From CADEFQ01 sp050249415 (GTDB taxonomy: Bacteria > Pseudomonadota > Gammaproteobacteria > Steroidobacterales > Steroidobacteraceae), in NCBI GenBank assembly GCA_050249415.1, contig JBFWQO010000002.1:1-64000 (forward strand): a stretch of 64,000 nt of DNA, in the 5' to 3' direction. Positions 1 through 8,199 of this stretch are shown piece after piece. How positions within the stretch are numbered: position 1 is the stretch's first letter; every line of letters starts with the position of its first letter. The translations under genes and the position numbers were made by a program. The notes under the pieces were generated by a model. It saw only the letters and a list, made by a program, of their open reading frames with translations. It was not told where the DNA came from and made no database searches.

Positions 1-77
1 GTACCGGCCCATGTCGTGGCGCTCGTGAACACCAGCAGCACGAGCCGCAGGCACGGCCAGAACGATCGCGTCGTCAT
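1..77 (-). CDS. N-terminus of an exported protein (cut by window edge)
   Basis: The minus strand opens with ATG at 77, preceded by a good ribosome binding site (GGGAGAG, about 7 bases upstream), and stays open to the left edge, giving 25 residues. They read as a signal peptide: MTTR, then a hydrophobic stretch (CLRLVLLVFTSATTWA) with an A-x-A-like end. The gene lies 105 bp downstream of paaZ on the same strand, so it may be the next gene of that operon. In other Paa clusters this position can hold an outer-membrane or porin-type gene, but the visible part does not identify the family. The start and strand are well supported; the function is unknown. Confidence 0.6.
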   Translation of the reverse strand, partial: MTTRSFWPCLRLVLLVFTSATTWAG

Positions 78-182
78 GAATCCACTCTCCCGGCGCCCTC
101 GTGATGCGGCATGGGGCAGGCGCGGCCACGAGGTGCGCGGGGCGCGTCGCCTATCCCGTAGTCTGGCACCCAGTGCGCCAGA

Positions 183-2219
183 TCATTCTTCGCCCACCGG
201 TTCAGTGCTGACCATCGTGAGCACGTCGTAGCTCGCGACGACCTCGCCGTCCTGGTTCGTGATCTCCGTGTCCCAGGTCACCTCGCCATAACCCTTCTCG
301 GCGCGCAGCGATTTCGCCTTGCAGGTGAGCCGCACCCTGATGCGGTCGCCCGGTCGCACGGGCTTCGCGAAGCGCAGGCGTTCGAGGCCGTAGTTGGCGA
401 GCACCGGCCCGTAAGGCGGGTCCACGAACAGCCCTGCGGCGGCGGAGATCAGGAAATAGCCGTGCGCCACGCGGCCACCGAAGAGCGGATTGCGCTTCGC
501 CGCCGTCTCGTCCATGTGCGCATAGAACGTGTCGCCGCTCAATGCCGCGAAGCGCTCGATATCGTCGAGTGTCACCTCGCGCTCCGCGGAGTGCAGGGTC
601 TCGCCGATGTGCAGTTCCGGCAGCGTGCGCCGAAACGGGTGCACGTCGCTCGTGAGCTCGCGCGCGCCGCGCTGCCATCGGCCGGTGATCGCGGCGAGTG
701 TCGAGGGGCTGCCCTGGAGCGCCGTGCGCTGCAGGTAGTGCATCACGCCGCGCAGGCCGCCCATCTCCTCCCCGCCGCCCGCCCGGCCCGGTCCGCCGTG
801 CACGAGGCCCGGGAGCGGCGAGCCGTGCCCGGTCGATTCCCGCGCGCACTCCCGGTTCACGAAAAGCAGTCGCCCGTGCCACGGCGCAAGGCCGAGCGCG
901 AGCTCCCGTGCTACGCCCTCGTCGGCCGTGAACACCGAGGACACGAGGCTCCCTTCGCCCCGATTGGCCAGCGCGACCGCCGCGGCATTGGACTCGTAGG
1001 GCAGCACCGTGCACACGGGGCCGAACGCCTCGACCGAGTGCAGCTGCCGTGCCCCCTGCGGGCGGCGCGCGACCAGCAGGGTCGGCGGAATGAAGGCGCC
1101 ACGTTCCCGATCGGCACCGACGAGATCGGGCACGGCATCGCTGACGATATCCGCCTCGCGCCTGAGGTCGGCGATCCGCGCCAGCACTTCGCGCCGCTGG
1201 GCGAGGCTGGCGAGCGGCCCCATGCGCACCTCCTCGCGGCGGGGATCGCCAACGACCACTTTCGACAACGCCGCGCGCAACGCGTCGAGCGTCGGCTCGA
1301 GCTGTGCGGCCGGCACGAGCGCCTTGCGTATGGCCGTGCACTTCTGCCCCGCCTTCGCGGTCATCTCGCGCACGACCTCGCGCACGAAGGCGTCGAACTC
1401 GGGCGTCCCGGGCGCCGCATCCGCGCCGAGCACGCAGGAATTGATCGAATCGGTCTCGCCGATGAAGCGCACCGCGTGTGCGATCACGGCCGGGTGTGCG
1501 CGCAGTTGCGCCGCGGTCGACGCCGAACCGGTGAACGAGACCACATCCTGTGCGCCGAGATGATTGAACAGGTCGCCGACGCTGCCGCACAAGAGCTGGA
1601 CGGCGCCCTCCGGCAGCAGGCCCGATTCGATGATGCGCCGGAACACGAGTTCGGTGAGGTAAGCGGTCGCCGTCGCAGGCTTCACGACCGCCGGCATGCC
1701 GGCGAGCAGTGCAGGCGCGAGCTTCTCGAGCATGCCCCAGACCGGGAAGTTGAACGCGTTCACGTGCACCGCGGCGCCCTCCCGCGGCACACAGATGTGA
1801 CGGCCGGAAAAGGCCCCGGACTTCGAGAGCGCTTCGGGCTCGCCGTCGATGTACATGTGCCCGTTCGGCAGCTCGCGTACGCCGCGGCTCGCATACGCGA
1901 ACAGCGTGCCGATGCCCCCTTCGATGTCGATCCATGAATCGGCGCGTGTCGCACCGGTCGCGAACGACAGCGTGTAGAACTCCTCCTTCAGCTCCATGAG
2001 CCGCTTCGCGAGCGCCTTGAGGCACGCGGCGCGCTCGTGGAACGTGAGTCGTCGCAGGGCCGGTCCGCCGACCTGTCGCGCGTACGCGAGCACGGCCGCG
2101 AAATCGATGCCCGCGGACGCAACGGTCGCCACCACCTCGCCTGTCGTCGCATCGCGCAATGACGCTCCGTCGCCCGCGCCCGCGTACCACTGGCCGGTCA
2201 CATAGCTCTTCAGCTGCAT
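183..2219 (-). CDS. paaZ: PaaZ: oxepin-CoA hydrolase / 3-oxo-5,6-dehydrosuberyl-CoA semialdehyde dehydrogenase
   Basis: Bifunctional ring-opening enzyme of phenylacetate degradation, 678 residues (E. coli PaaZ has 681). Residues 1-500 form an NADP-type aldehyde dehydrogenase with catalytic Glu255 (RFIGETD) and Cys294 (GQKC). Residues 530-678 form a MaoC-like (R)-hydratase with the Asp563/His568 pair (SGDTFYAH), which hydrolyses oxepin-CoA. The start is ATG 2219 with GGGGAG upstream; a longer reading frame upstream overlaps paaI and is not used. The first 10 bases overlap the end of paaI, so the two are probably translationally coupled. It is the last recognised Paa gene of the operon. No paaF, paaH, paaJ or paaK is visible in the window. 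Confidence 0.96.
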   Translation of the reverse strand: MQLKSYVTGQWYAGAGDGASLRDATTGEVVATVASAGIDFAAVLAYARQVGGPALRRLTFHERAACLKALAKRLMELKEEFYTLSFATGATRADSWIDIEGGIGTLFAYASRGVRELPNGHMYIDGEPEALSKSGAFSGRHICVPREGAAVHVNAFNFPVWGMLEKLAPALLAGMPAVVKPATATAYLTELVFRRIIESGLLPEGAVQLLCGSVGDLFNHLGAQDVVSFTGSASTAAQLRAHPAVIAHAVRFIGETDSINSCVLGADAAPGTPEFDAFVREVVREMTAKAGQKCTAIRKALVPAAQLEPTLDALRAALSKVVVGDPRREEVRMGPLASLAQRREVLARIADLRREADIVSDAVPDLVGADRERGAFIPPTLLVARRPQGARQLHSVEAFGPVCTVLPYESNAAAVALANRGEGSLVSSVFTADEGVARELALGLAPWHGRLLFVNRECARESTGHGSPLPGLVHGGPGRAGGGEEMGGLRGVMHYLQRTALQGSPSTLAAITGRWQRGARELTSDVHPFRRTLPELHIGETLHSAEREVTLDDIERFAALSGDTFYAHMDETAAKRNPLFGGRVAHGYFLISAAAGLFVDPPYGPVLANYGLERLRFAKPVRPGDRIRVRLTCKAKSLRAEKGYGEVTWDTEITNQDGEVVASYDVLTMVSTEPVGEE

Positions 2220-2638
2220 GGCATCTCCCCGATCCGGTGTGACCTGCCGCGAAAGAGCGCGATCACCGCGCCGGCGCCGTTCGCGACGGTCACGTCGTAA
2301 AGCCCGGTGCGCCGCGATCGCGAACGCTCGACCGCCGTGGCGAGCAGCTCGTCGCCCACGCGCGCGGGCAGCAGGAAATCGATCGTGGCGCCCGCGGCCA
2401 CCGTCGTGCCGCCGCAGGAGTTGCAGGCGCAGGCGAACGCACTGTCGGCGAGCGCGAAGATGAGCCCGCCGTGGCAGATGCCGTGGCCGTTCGTCATGTC
2501 CGCGCGCACCGCCATCGCCACCTGCGCATGGCCCGGACGCACCTCGATCACGCGCATGCCGAGCGCCTGTGACGCCGCATCGCGCGACCACATCGCACGA
2601 ACGCTCTCTTCCGCGAGGGTTCGGGCCGTGTCGCTCAC
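2210..2638 (-). CDS. paaI: PaaI: phenylacetyl-CoA pathway hot-dog thioesterase
   Basis: 142-residue hot-dog-fold acyl-CoA thioesterase that is thought to release CoA from stalled ring-hydroxylated or epoxidised phenylacetyl-CoA intermediates. The family signature NGHGICHGG is followed by the catalytic acidic residue near position 65 (FALADSAF), and the C-terminal FRGRSHRIG matches E. coli PaaI (140 residues). I chose GTG 2638: it follows the paaG stop by 7 bp, has GAGG about 6 bases upstream, and gives the family length with the usual N-terminus before the SQALG segment. It overlaps paaZ by 10 bp. Confidence 0.93.
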   Translation of the reverse strand: MSDTARTLAEESVRAMWSRDAASQALGMRVIEVRPGHAQVAMAVRADMTNGHGICHGGLIFALADSAFACACNSCGGTTVAAGATIDFLLPARVGDELLATAVERSRSRRTGLYDVTVANGAGAVIALFRGRSHRIGEMPCS

Positions 2639-2645
2639 GACCGCC

Positions 2646-3434
2646 TCATCGACCCGTGAACACAGGCGCACGCTTGGCGATGAATGCCGCGACGCCTTCC
2701 GCGTAATCGGCGGACTGCCCGAGCTCGCGCTGGAAGTCCCGTTCGCGGTCGAGCTGCGCATCGAGGGGCTGGCCCCACGCTTCGTGGATCGCCTGCTTGG
2801 TGCGCGCGAGCCCGCGCGTGGGCGCCGTGGCGAGCCGGGCGGCGAGCGCATCGACGTCGGCCACGAACGCCGCATCGTCGACACAGCGCCAGATCAGGCC
2901 CCACTGCGCCGCCTCCTCCGCGGTGAGCTTCTCGCCGAGCAGTGCGAGGCCGAGCGCGCGCGCCTGTCCGACGAGTCGCGGCAGACTCCAGGTGCCTCCC
3001 GAGTCGGGCACGAGCCCGAGCTTGCAGAAGGACTGGATGAAGGTCGCCGACCGGGTCGCGATGACGAGATCGCAGGCGAGGGCAATATTGGCGCCCGCCC
3101 CCGCGGCCACGCCGTTGACCGCCGCAATCACCGGCAGCGGCAAGTTGCGGATCGCGAGCACGAGCGGCTTGTAGTGGCGCTCGATCGATTCCCCGAGGTC
3201 CACGGCGGCGCCCCCGGGCGCCACGGCACGATCGGCGAGATCCTGCCCCGCGCAGAATGCGCGGCCCGCGCCCGTGAGCACGAGGACGCGGGCGCCCTCG
3301 GTCGTGACGCGCGCGAGCGCCGCGCGTACTTCCGCATGCATGGTCGTATTGAAACTGTTGAGCTTCCCGGGGCGATCGAGCGTCAGGCGCGCGACGCCCT
3401 GCTCGATGCTGAAACGGATGGTCTCGTACGGCAT
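2646..3434 (-). CDS. paaG: PaaG: 1,2-epoxyphenylacetyl-CoA isomerase
   Basis: 262-residue crotonase-superfamily enzyme, exactly the length of E. coli PaaG. It isomerises the reactive ring epoxide of phenylacetyl-CoA to oxepin-CoA. Visible family features are RPGKLNSFN near the N-terminus, the CoA and oxyanion region GAGRAFCAGQDL (residues 56-67), a NGVAAGAGA helix, and the catalytic Asp144 in LGLVPDSGGTW. This last motif distinguishes PaaG from hydratase-type PaaF, which carries glutamates. The start is ATG 3434, 7 bp after the paaE stop. It is followed 7 bp later by paaI. Confidence 0.95.
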   Translation of the reverse strand: MPYETIRFSIEQGVARLTLDRPGKLNSFNTTMHAEVRAALARVTTEGARVLVLTGAGRAFCAGQDLADRAVAPGGAAVDLGESIERHYKPLVLAIRNLPLPVIAAVNGVAAGAGANIALACDLVIATRSATFIQSFCKLGLVPDSGGTWSLPRLVGQARALGLALLGEKLTAEEAAQWGLIWRCVDDAAFVADVDALAARLATAPTRGLARTKQAIHEAWGQPLDAQLDRERDFQRELGQSADYAEGVAAFIAKRAPVFTGR

Positions 3435-3441
3435 GACGCGC

Positions 3442-4524
3442 CTATTCGTCGTAGGTGATCTCGAGTTCCGCGCTCGTCGGGTGGGACTGGCAACACAGCA
3501 CGAAGCCGTCCGCCACTTCCCGGTCTTCGAGCGCATGGTTCTGGTCCATGACGACCTCGCCCGCGAGCACTTTCGCGCGGCAGGTCGAGCAGATGCCGGC
3601 GCGGCAGGAGTACGGCAGGTCGAGGCCGGCGCGTTCCGCGGCATCGAGCACGGTCTCGCCGTCCGCGGTGGACATGTCGAAGCTGCGCCGGCGACCGTCC
3701 ATGATCACGGTCACGCGCGTCACGCGCGTGCCCGCGGCGACCGCCGGCGCACCCACCGCTGCCCGCGCCGTTTGCGCTGCGCCCGCCGTATCGACCCCGA
3801 AATACTCGGCGTGGATGGGCCCGGTCGCGCCGAGCGCCCGCAGGGCCGCCGCGATGTCGTCGTTCATCGACCCCGGGCCGCACAGGAAATACTCGTCGAC
3901 CGCGCGCACATCGAAGAAGTAACGGGCGAACTCGCCGACCCGCGCCGCATCGATGCGGCCGTTCAGGATTTCGATGTCCTGCGGCTCGCGCGTGAAGAGG
4001 CAATGCACGGCGAAGCGCGCCGGGTAGCGGTTCTTGAGCGCCATCACGTCCTCGAGGAACATCGTGCTCGCCGCGGTGCGGTTGCCGTAGAACAGCACGA
4101 AGCGGCTCCGCGGCTCGCGGGCGAGAGTGGTCGCCGCGATCGACAGCACCGGCGTGATGCCGCTGCCGGCGACGAACGCGACACGCCCCATCGCGCGCCC
4201 CGGATCGGGCTGCGCGTGGAAGCTGCCGTTCGGCGTCAGGACATCGACGCTCTCGCCGATCGCGACCTGCCGCGCGAGCCACGGCGAGACGCGGCCGTGC
4301 GGCTGTTCGCGCACGCCGATGCGCAGCTCCGCGCTGCCCTCCGGGCTCACGATCGAGTAGGTGCGGCGCTCGTCTCCATGCCCGCCGAGGCGCAGCGCGA
4401 GATGCTGGCCCGCCACGAAACGATACTCGTCACGCAATGCCGCCGGGACCTCGAATACGAGCGACACCGCGTCGTCCGCGATGGCGGTCCTCGATCTGAG
4501 CGTGAGCGGGTGGAAGCGCAGCAT
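3442..4524 (-). CDS. paaE: PaaE: phenylacetyl-CoA epoxidase reductase
   Basis: 360-residue NAD(P)H:ferredoxin-type reductase that feeds electrons to the PaaABC epoxidase. The N-terminal half is a ferredoxin-NADP reductase fold: RTYSIVSP for FAD binding near residue 55, GSGITPVLS for nucleotide binding near 120, and CGPGSMNDD near 215. The C-terminal 90 residues are a plant-type [2Fe-2S] ferredoxin with CRAGICSTC and a fourth cysteine in LCCQSHP. Length and order match E. coli PaaE (356). It starts at ATG 4524, 4 bp after the paaD stop. Confidence 0.95.
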   Translation of the reverse strand: MLRFHPLTLRSRTAIADDAVSLVFEVPAALRDEYRFVAGQHLALRLGGHGDERRTYSIVSPEGSAELRIGVREQPHGRVSPWLARQVAIGESVDVLTPNGSFHAQPDPGRAMGRVAFVAGSGITPVLSIAATTLAREPRSRFVLFYGNRTAASTMFLEDVMALKNRYPARFAVHCLFTREPQDIEILNGRIDAARVGEFARYFFDVRAVDEYFLCGPGSMNDDIAAALRALGATGPIHAEYFGVDTAGAAQTARAAVGAPAVAAGTRVTRVTVIMDGRRRSFDMSTADGETVLDAAERAGLDLPYSCRAGICSTCRAKVLAGEVVMDQNHALEDREVADGFVLCCQSHPTSAELEITYDE

Positions 4525-4528
4525 GCGG

Positions 4529-4996
4529 CTACAGGCACTTGAAATGATCGAAGGGTTCGAGGCAGTGCGCGCAGCGGTGGAGCGCCTTGCACGGCGTCGA
4601 GCCGAACTCGCTCAGCTTGCGCGTATCCTGCGAACCGCACTGCGGGCAGGCGACCGGACCGGCGGTCGGTGGCGCGATCCCGTAATCGAGGAGCTTGCGG
4701 CGACCTTCGGCGCTGATCCAGTCGGTGGTCCACGCCGGCGCGAGGACCTCGACGATACGTGCGTCGCGCCAACCACCATCACGCAGCGCGCTCGCCACCT
4801 GGGCACGGATGAGCGCCGTGGCCGGACACCCCGAGTAAGTCGGCGACAGCCCGACCTCCACGGTGCCGTCCGGATCGATCCCGATGTGCCGCACGATGCC
4901 GAGGTCGACGACACTCAGCACCGGAATCTCCGGATCCGGCACCTGCTCGAGGCAGTGCCGCACCCGCGCCTCGATCGTGCCCGCCAGCGCGCTCAC
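4529..4996 (-). CDS. paaD: PaaD: Fe-S/di-iron maturation factor of the phenylacetyl-CoA epoxidase
   Basis: 155 residues. The N-terminal two thirds is a MIP18/DUF59-type (SufT-like) domain with the hallmark DPEIPVLS and PTYSGCPAT segments. The C-terminus is a zinc-ribbon-like cysteine cluster (CPQCGSQ, TPCK, CAHC, FKCL). PaaD is required for epoxidase activity, probably in metal-centre assembly, although its exact role is not settled. The GTG start at 4996 overlaps the paaC stop as GTGA. An adjacent in-frame GTG at 4999 is equally possible. Confidence 0.93.
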   Translation of the reverse strand: MSALAGTIEARVRHCLEQVPDPEIPVLSVVDLGIVRHIGIDPDGTVEVGLSPTYSGCPATALIRAQVASALRDGGWRDARIVEVLAPAWTTDWISAEGRRKLLDYGIAPPTAGPVACPQCGSQDTRKLSEFGSTPCKALHRCAHCLEPFDHFKCL

Positions 4997-5760
4997 CACT
5001 GTGCTCCCGGATACGCGCGCTGCAGGTGCTGCATCTCGGCGAGCAGGCGCCCGAGATGCTCTCCGTGCTCGCCGCGCTTGCCGAACCAGCGCCACGGGTG
5101 ATCGGCCGGACGGGCAAGCGTCGCCTCGGAGAGCGTGCTGCCGACGTGTCTGTCCCACCCCGCACGCACGGCGGCGAGATCCGCGCCGACGCCGCTCGCG
5201 AGCATCGCGCGGTCGATCCCGTCCGGCTCGCACAGTTCCACCGTGAACGGCCACAGGCGATCGAGTGATCCTTGCGCGCGCTCGTGGCTCTCCACCGTGC
5301 CGTCACCGAGGCGCACGACCCATCCCGCGCTGAAGCGCAGGTGGTAATTCGCCTCCTTGAGTCCCTTTGCGGCGATGGCCGCGAGCTGCGGATCCTGCGA
5401 TGCCCCGAGGTGGCCGTAGAGCTCGACCTGCCAGGCGTCGTAGAGAAACTGCCGCACGATCGTGTCGCCGAAGTCGCCGTTCGGCTGCTCGACGAGCGCC
5501 ACATTCCGGTAGTCGCGTTCCTCGCGCAGGAATGCGAGCGCATCTTCGTCGCGACCCAGCCCTTCGAGATCGCCGGCGTGCGTCAGGAGCAGGCGCGCCT
5601 GGCCGAGGAGATCGAGCGCCGTATTCGCGAGCCCGAGATCCTCTTCGAGCGCCGGCGCATGTCCGATCCACTCGCCGAGCCGCTGCGCGAGCACGAGGTT
5701 CGAATCCGCGAGGCGCAGGACATACGCGCAATGCGGATCGTCGATGCCGGCTGCGCTCAC
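4993..5760 (-). CDS. paaC: PaaC: structural subunit of phenylacetyl-CoA epoxidase
   Basis: 255-residue ferritin-like helical subunit (E. coli PaaC 248) that scaffolds the catalytic PaaA in the PaaABC(E) complex. Recognisable segments are YVLRLADSNLVLAQRL near the N-terminus, LANTALDLLGQAR, DYRN.ALVE and a conserved KEANYHLRFSAGWV helix. It lacks a complete di-iron motif set, as expected. GTG 5760 overlaps the paaB stop as GTGA. A longer upstream reading frame lies inside paaB and is rejected. Confidence 0.95.
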   Translation of the reverse strand: MSAAGIDDPHCAYVLRLADSNLVLAQRLGEWIGHAPALEEDLGLANTALDLLGQARLLLTHAGDLEGLGRDEDALAFLREERDYRNVALVEQPNGDFGDTIVRQFLYDAWQVELYGHLGASQDPQLAAIAAKGLKEANYHLRFSAGWVVRLGDGTVESHERAQGSLDRLWPFTVELCEPDGIDRAMLASGVGADLAAVRAGWDRHVGSTLSEATLARPADHPWRWFGKRGEHGEHLGRLLAEMQHLQRAYPGAQW

Positions 5761-6047
5761 AGCGTCTTCACCTCGTCCGGTATGTCGTAGAAGGTCGGGT
5801 GACGGTAGACCTTGTCGCGTGCCGGCTCGAAGAACGCCTCCGCGTCGGACGGGTCGGACGCGACGATCTCGCTCGACTTCACCACCCAGATGCTGACGCC
5901 CTCCTGCCGGCGCGTGTAGACGTCGCGCGCATGTTCGAGGGCCATGCGTTCGTCGGTCGCGTGGATACTCCCGACGTGCTTGTGGTCGAGCCCGCCACGC
6001 GCGCGGATGAACACCTCGTAGAGCGGCCACTCGTTCGCTGTCGTCAT
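5757..6047 (-). CDS. paaB: PaaB: phenylacetyl-CoA epoxidase small subunit
   Basis: 96 residues (E. coli 95). PaaB bridges PaaAC heterodimers in the multicomponent epoxidase. The sequence contains the family hallmarks EWPLYEVFIRARGGLDHKHVGS near the start and VWVVKSSEI-like and DKVYRHPTFY segments toward the end. ATG 6047 overlaps the paaA stop by one base (TGATG), so translation is likely coupled. Confidence 0.95.
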   Translation of the reverse strand: MTTANEWPLYEVFIRARGGLDHKHVGSIHATDERMALEHARDVYTRRQEGVSIWVVKSSEIVASDPSDAEAFFEPARDKVYRHPTFYDIPDEVKTL

Positions 6048-6949
6048 CACACCGCCTCGCGCCGCTTCGGGCGCTGCTTGCCGGCCCAGGCGAGCGCGGC
6101 CTCGCGCACCCAGCGGCCGTTCTCGTGGGCCCGGCGGCGCGCGGCGATCCGCTCGCGATTGCACGGACCGTGTCCCTTCAGCACCAGGTCGAACTCGCGC
6201 CAGTCGATCTCGCCCTGCGGGACCGCGAGCCCGAGATACCGCGCCTGCGGCACCGTGAACTCGACGAAGCGCCGGCGCAGCTCGTCGTTGCTGAAGCGCT
6301 TGATCCGCCAGCGCATGGATTGCGCCGAATGCTTCGAATCGGCATCGGGCGGCCCGAACATCATCAGCGCGGGCCACCACCAGCGCTCGAGCGCTTCCTG
6401 CGCCATGCGCCGCTGCGCGGGCGTGCCGCGCGCGAGCGCGAGCATGATGTCGTAGCCCTGCCGCTGGTGGAAACTCTCTTCCTTGCAGATGCGCACCATC
6501 GCACGCGCATACGGCCCGTACGAGCAGCGGCACAGCGGAATCTGGTTCATGATCGCCGCACCGTCGACCAGCCAGCCGATCGCGCCGATGTCCGCCCAGG
6601 TCGGCGTCGGGTAGTTGAAGATGCTGGAATAGCGCGCGGCACCCGTGAGCAACTCCTCGATCAACGCATCACGCGTCACCCCGAGCGTCTCGGTGGCGCC
6701 ATAGAGATAGGCGCCGTGGCCGCCCTCGTCCTGCACTTTCGCCATCAGGATGGCCTTGCGCTTCAGGGTCGGTGCGCGCGTGATCCAGTTGCCTTCGGGC
6801 AGCATGCCGACGATCTCGGAGTGGGCGTGCTGCGACATCTGCCGAACCAGGGTGCGTCGGTAGGCGTCGGGCATCCAGTCCTTCGGTTCGATCCGCTCGT
6901 CGGCGTCGATCCGGGCCTGGAAACGTTCCTCGAGTGCCGCGGTGTCCAT
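6047..6949 (-). CDS. paaA: PaaA: catalytic di-iron subunit of phenylacetyl-CoA 1,2-epoxidase
   Basis: 300-residue catalytic subunit (E. coli 309) that epoxidises the ring of phenylacetyl-CoA with O2. The ferritin-like di-iron ligands are visible in QDEGGHGAYLYG (ExxH) and KEESFHQRQG (ExxH), and the SYGPYARAMVRI and HSAQSMRWRIKR segments are typical. The start is ATG 6949, only 5 bp beyond the stop of the 2-oxoacid dehydrogenase E2 gene, so its ribosome binding site lies in the E2 3' end. An upstream in-frame ATG lies inside the E2 gene and is not used. Confidence 0.96.
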   Translation of the reverse strand: MDTAALEERFQARIDADERIEPKDWMPDAYRRTLVRQMSQHAHSEIVGMLPEGNWITRAPTLKRKAILMAKVQDEGGHGAYLYGATETLGVTRDALIEELLTGAARYSSIFNYPTPTWADIGAIGWLVDGAAIMNQIPLCRCSYGPYARAMVRICKEESFHQRQGYDIMLALARGTPAQRRMAQEALERWWWPALMMFGPPDADSKHSAQSMRWRIKRFSNDELRRRFVEFTVPQARYLGLAVPQGEIDWREFDLVLKGHGPCNRERIAARRRAHENGRWVREAALAWAGKQRPKRREAV

Positions 6950-6954
6950 GGTCG

Positions 6955-8199
6955 TCAATTTGATACCTGTTCCAGTTCGCGCACCAGTACCCCGAGGAAA
7001 TGGTTGGCGCGCTGTCCGTCCATCACGCGATGATCGATCGTGAGCGTCACGTAGCACCGCGGCCGCACGACGACGCGGTCCACGCCGTCCTCCGTCACGA
7101 CGACGGCGCGCTTCTCGAGCCGCCCGACGCCGAGGATCGCGGACTGCGGCTGGTTGATGATGATCGGCGCCGCCACGAGGCTGCCGCTCACGCCATGGTT
7201 CGAGATCGTGAAGGTGCCGCCGCGCACGTCCGCCGGCGTGAGGGCGTCCTCGCGCGCGCGCGCGACGAGATCCCTGAGCGCCCGCGCGATGCCCCGCAGA
7301 TCGAGCGCCTGCACGTCGCGCACGACGGGCACGACGAGCCCGCGTTCCCCGAGCGCGGTCGCCACACCGATGTGCATCGCCTCGTGCAGTTCGAGCGCGT
7401 CCTCGGTCCAGCGGCTGTTCACCTCGGGCACCGCCCGGATCGCGGCCACGCAGGCCGCGAGGAAGTACGCGGTGAGCGTGAGCGGGATACCCTCCTGCGC
7501 AAACTGCGCCTGGTGGCGCGCGCGATGCGCGAGCACGGCGCCGAGATCGACCTCGAACATCGTCGTGACATGCGGGGCCTCGCGCAGGCTCTCGACCATC
7601 CGCTCGGCGATGCGGCGGCGCATCGCGCTGTGCGGCTCCCGGCGCGTGCCCGCCTCGGGCGCCGCCTCCCCGGCGGGTGCGGGCCGCGCGACAACGGGGG
7701 CCGGCGGCGCCATCCCCGCCTGCGCGTCGCGAGGCGCGGCCGCTGCGAGTACATCGTCGATCGTGATACGCCCGTCGCGGCCCGATCCGCGCACCTGTGC
7801 CGCCGTGAGCCCCCGCTCGGCCAGCAGCCGTTGTACGGCGGGGCTCGGCGTGGCCCCCCCCGGATCGCGCGACGATGCCCGCGGCCCGGGTGCATGACCC
7901 GCCGCGGCAGGCGCCGACACCGGCCCCGGCTGCGCGGCGGCGACCCCGCCTTCCGCCGCGGGGACGATGATCGCGAGCAGATCGCCGGGCGCGACATCGG
8001 TCTCGGCGGGCTTCACGATTTCGTGCAGCGTGCCGCCGACAGGCGCCGCGATCTCGACGGTGACCTTGTCGGTTTCGAGCTCGAGCAGCGGCTCGTTCGC
8101 ACCGACGAAGTCCCCGGGCGCCTTCAGCCAGCGCTGCACCTGCGAGCGGGCACCCTCGGTCTCGCCGAGTGGCGCCCGCACTTCCACGCGCGCCGCCAT
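6955..8199 (-). CDS. Dihydrolipoyl acyltransferase (E2) of a 2-oxoacid dehydrogenase complex
   Basis: 414 residues. Domain order: one lipoyl domain (residues 4-80, lipoyl lysine Lys45 in ETDKVTVE), an Ala/Pro linker, a peripheral subunit-binding domain (about 122-158, SPAVQRLLAERGL and GRDGRITIDDV), a second linker, and the catalytic acyltransferase core (about 190-414) ending with the HxxxDG motif (TIDHRVMDG). The single lipoyl domain resembles branched-chain (BkdB-like) E2 rather than pyruvate E2. It starts at ATG 8199, overlapping the E1 stop (TGATG), and is followed 5 bp later by paaA. The substrate cannot be read from sequence; branched-chain or aryl 2-oxoacids are both possible. No E3 gene is in the window. 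Confidence 0.9.
   Translation of the reverse strand: MAARVEVRAPLGETEGARSQVQRWLKAPGDFVGANEPLLELETDKVTVEIAAPVGGTLHEIVKPAETDVAPGDLLAIIVPAAEGGVAAAQPGPVSAPAAAGHAPGPRASSRDPGGATPSPAVQRLLAERGLTAAQVRGSGRDGRITIDDVLAAAAPRDAQAGMAPPAPVVARPAPAGEAAPEAGTRREPHSAMRRRIAERMVESLREAPHVTTMFEVDLGAVLAHRARHQAQFAQEGIPLTLTAYFLAACVAAIRAVPEVNSRWTEDALELHEAMHIGVATALGERGLVVPVVRDVQALDLRGIARALRDLVARAREDALTPADVRGGTFTISNHGVSGSLVAAPIIINQPQSAILGVGRLEKRAVVVTEDGVDRVVVRPRCYVTLTIDHRVMDGQRANHFLGVLVRELEQVSN

Noticed and set aside
16..231. A short plus-strand open frame at the left edge
   Set aside because: It is Arg/Ser-rich without family features. The minus strand here holds a well-formed signal peptide start (77) and the paaZ end.
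183..2591. An 802-codon version of paaZ starting upstream of 2219
   Set aside because: The first 124 codons are antisense-like or frame-shifted paaI sequence. ATG 2219 has a ribosome binding site and gives the family length.
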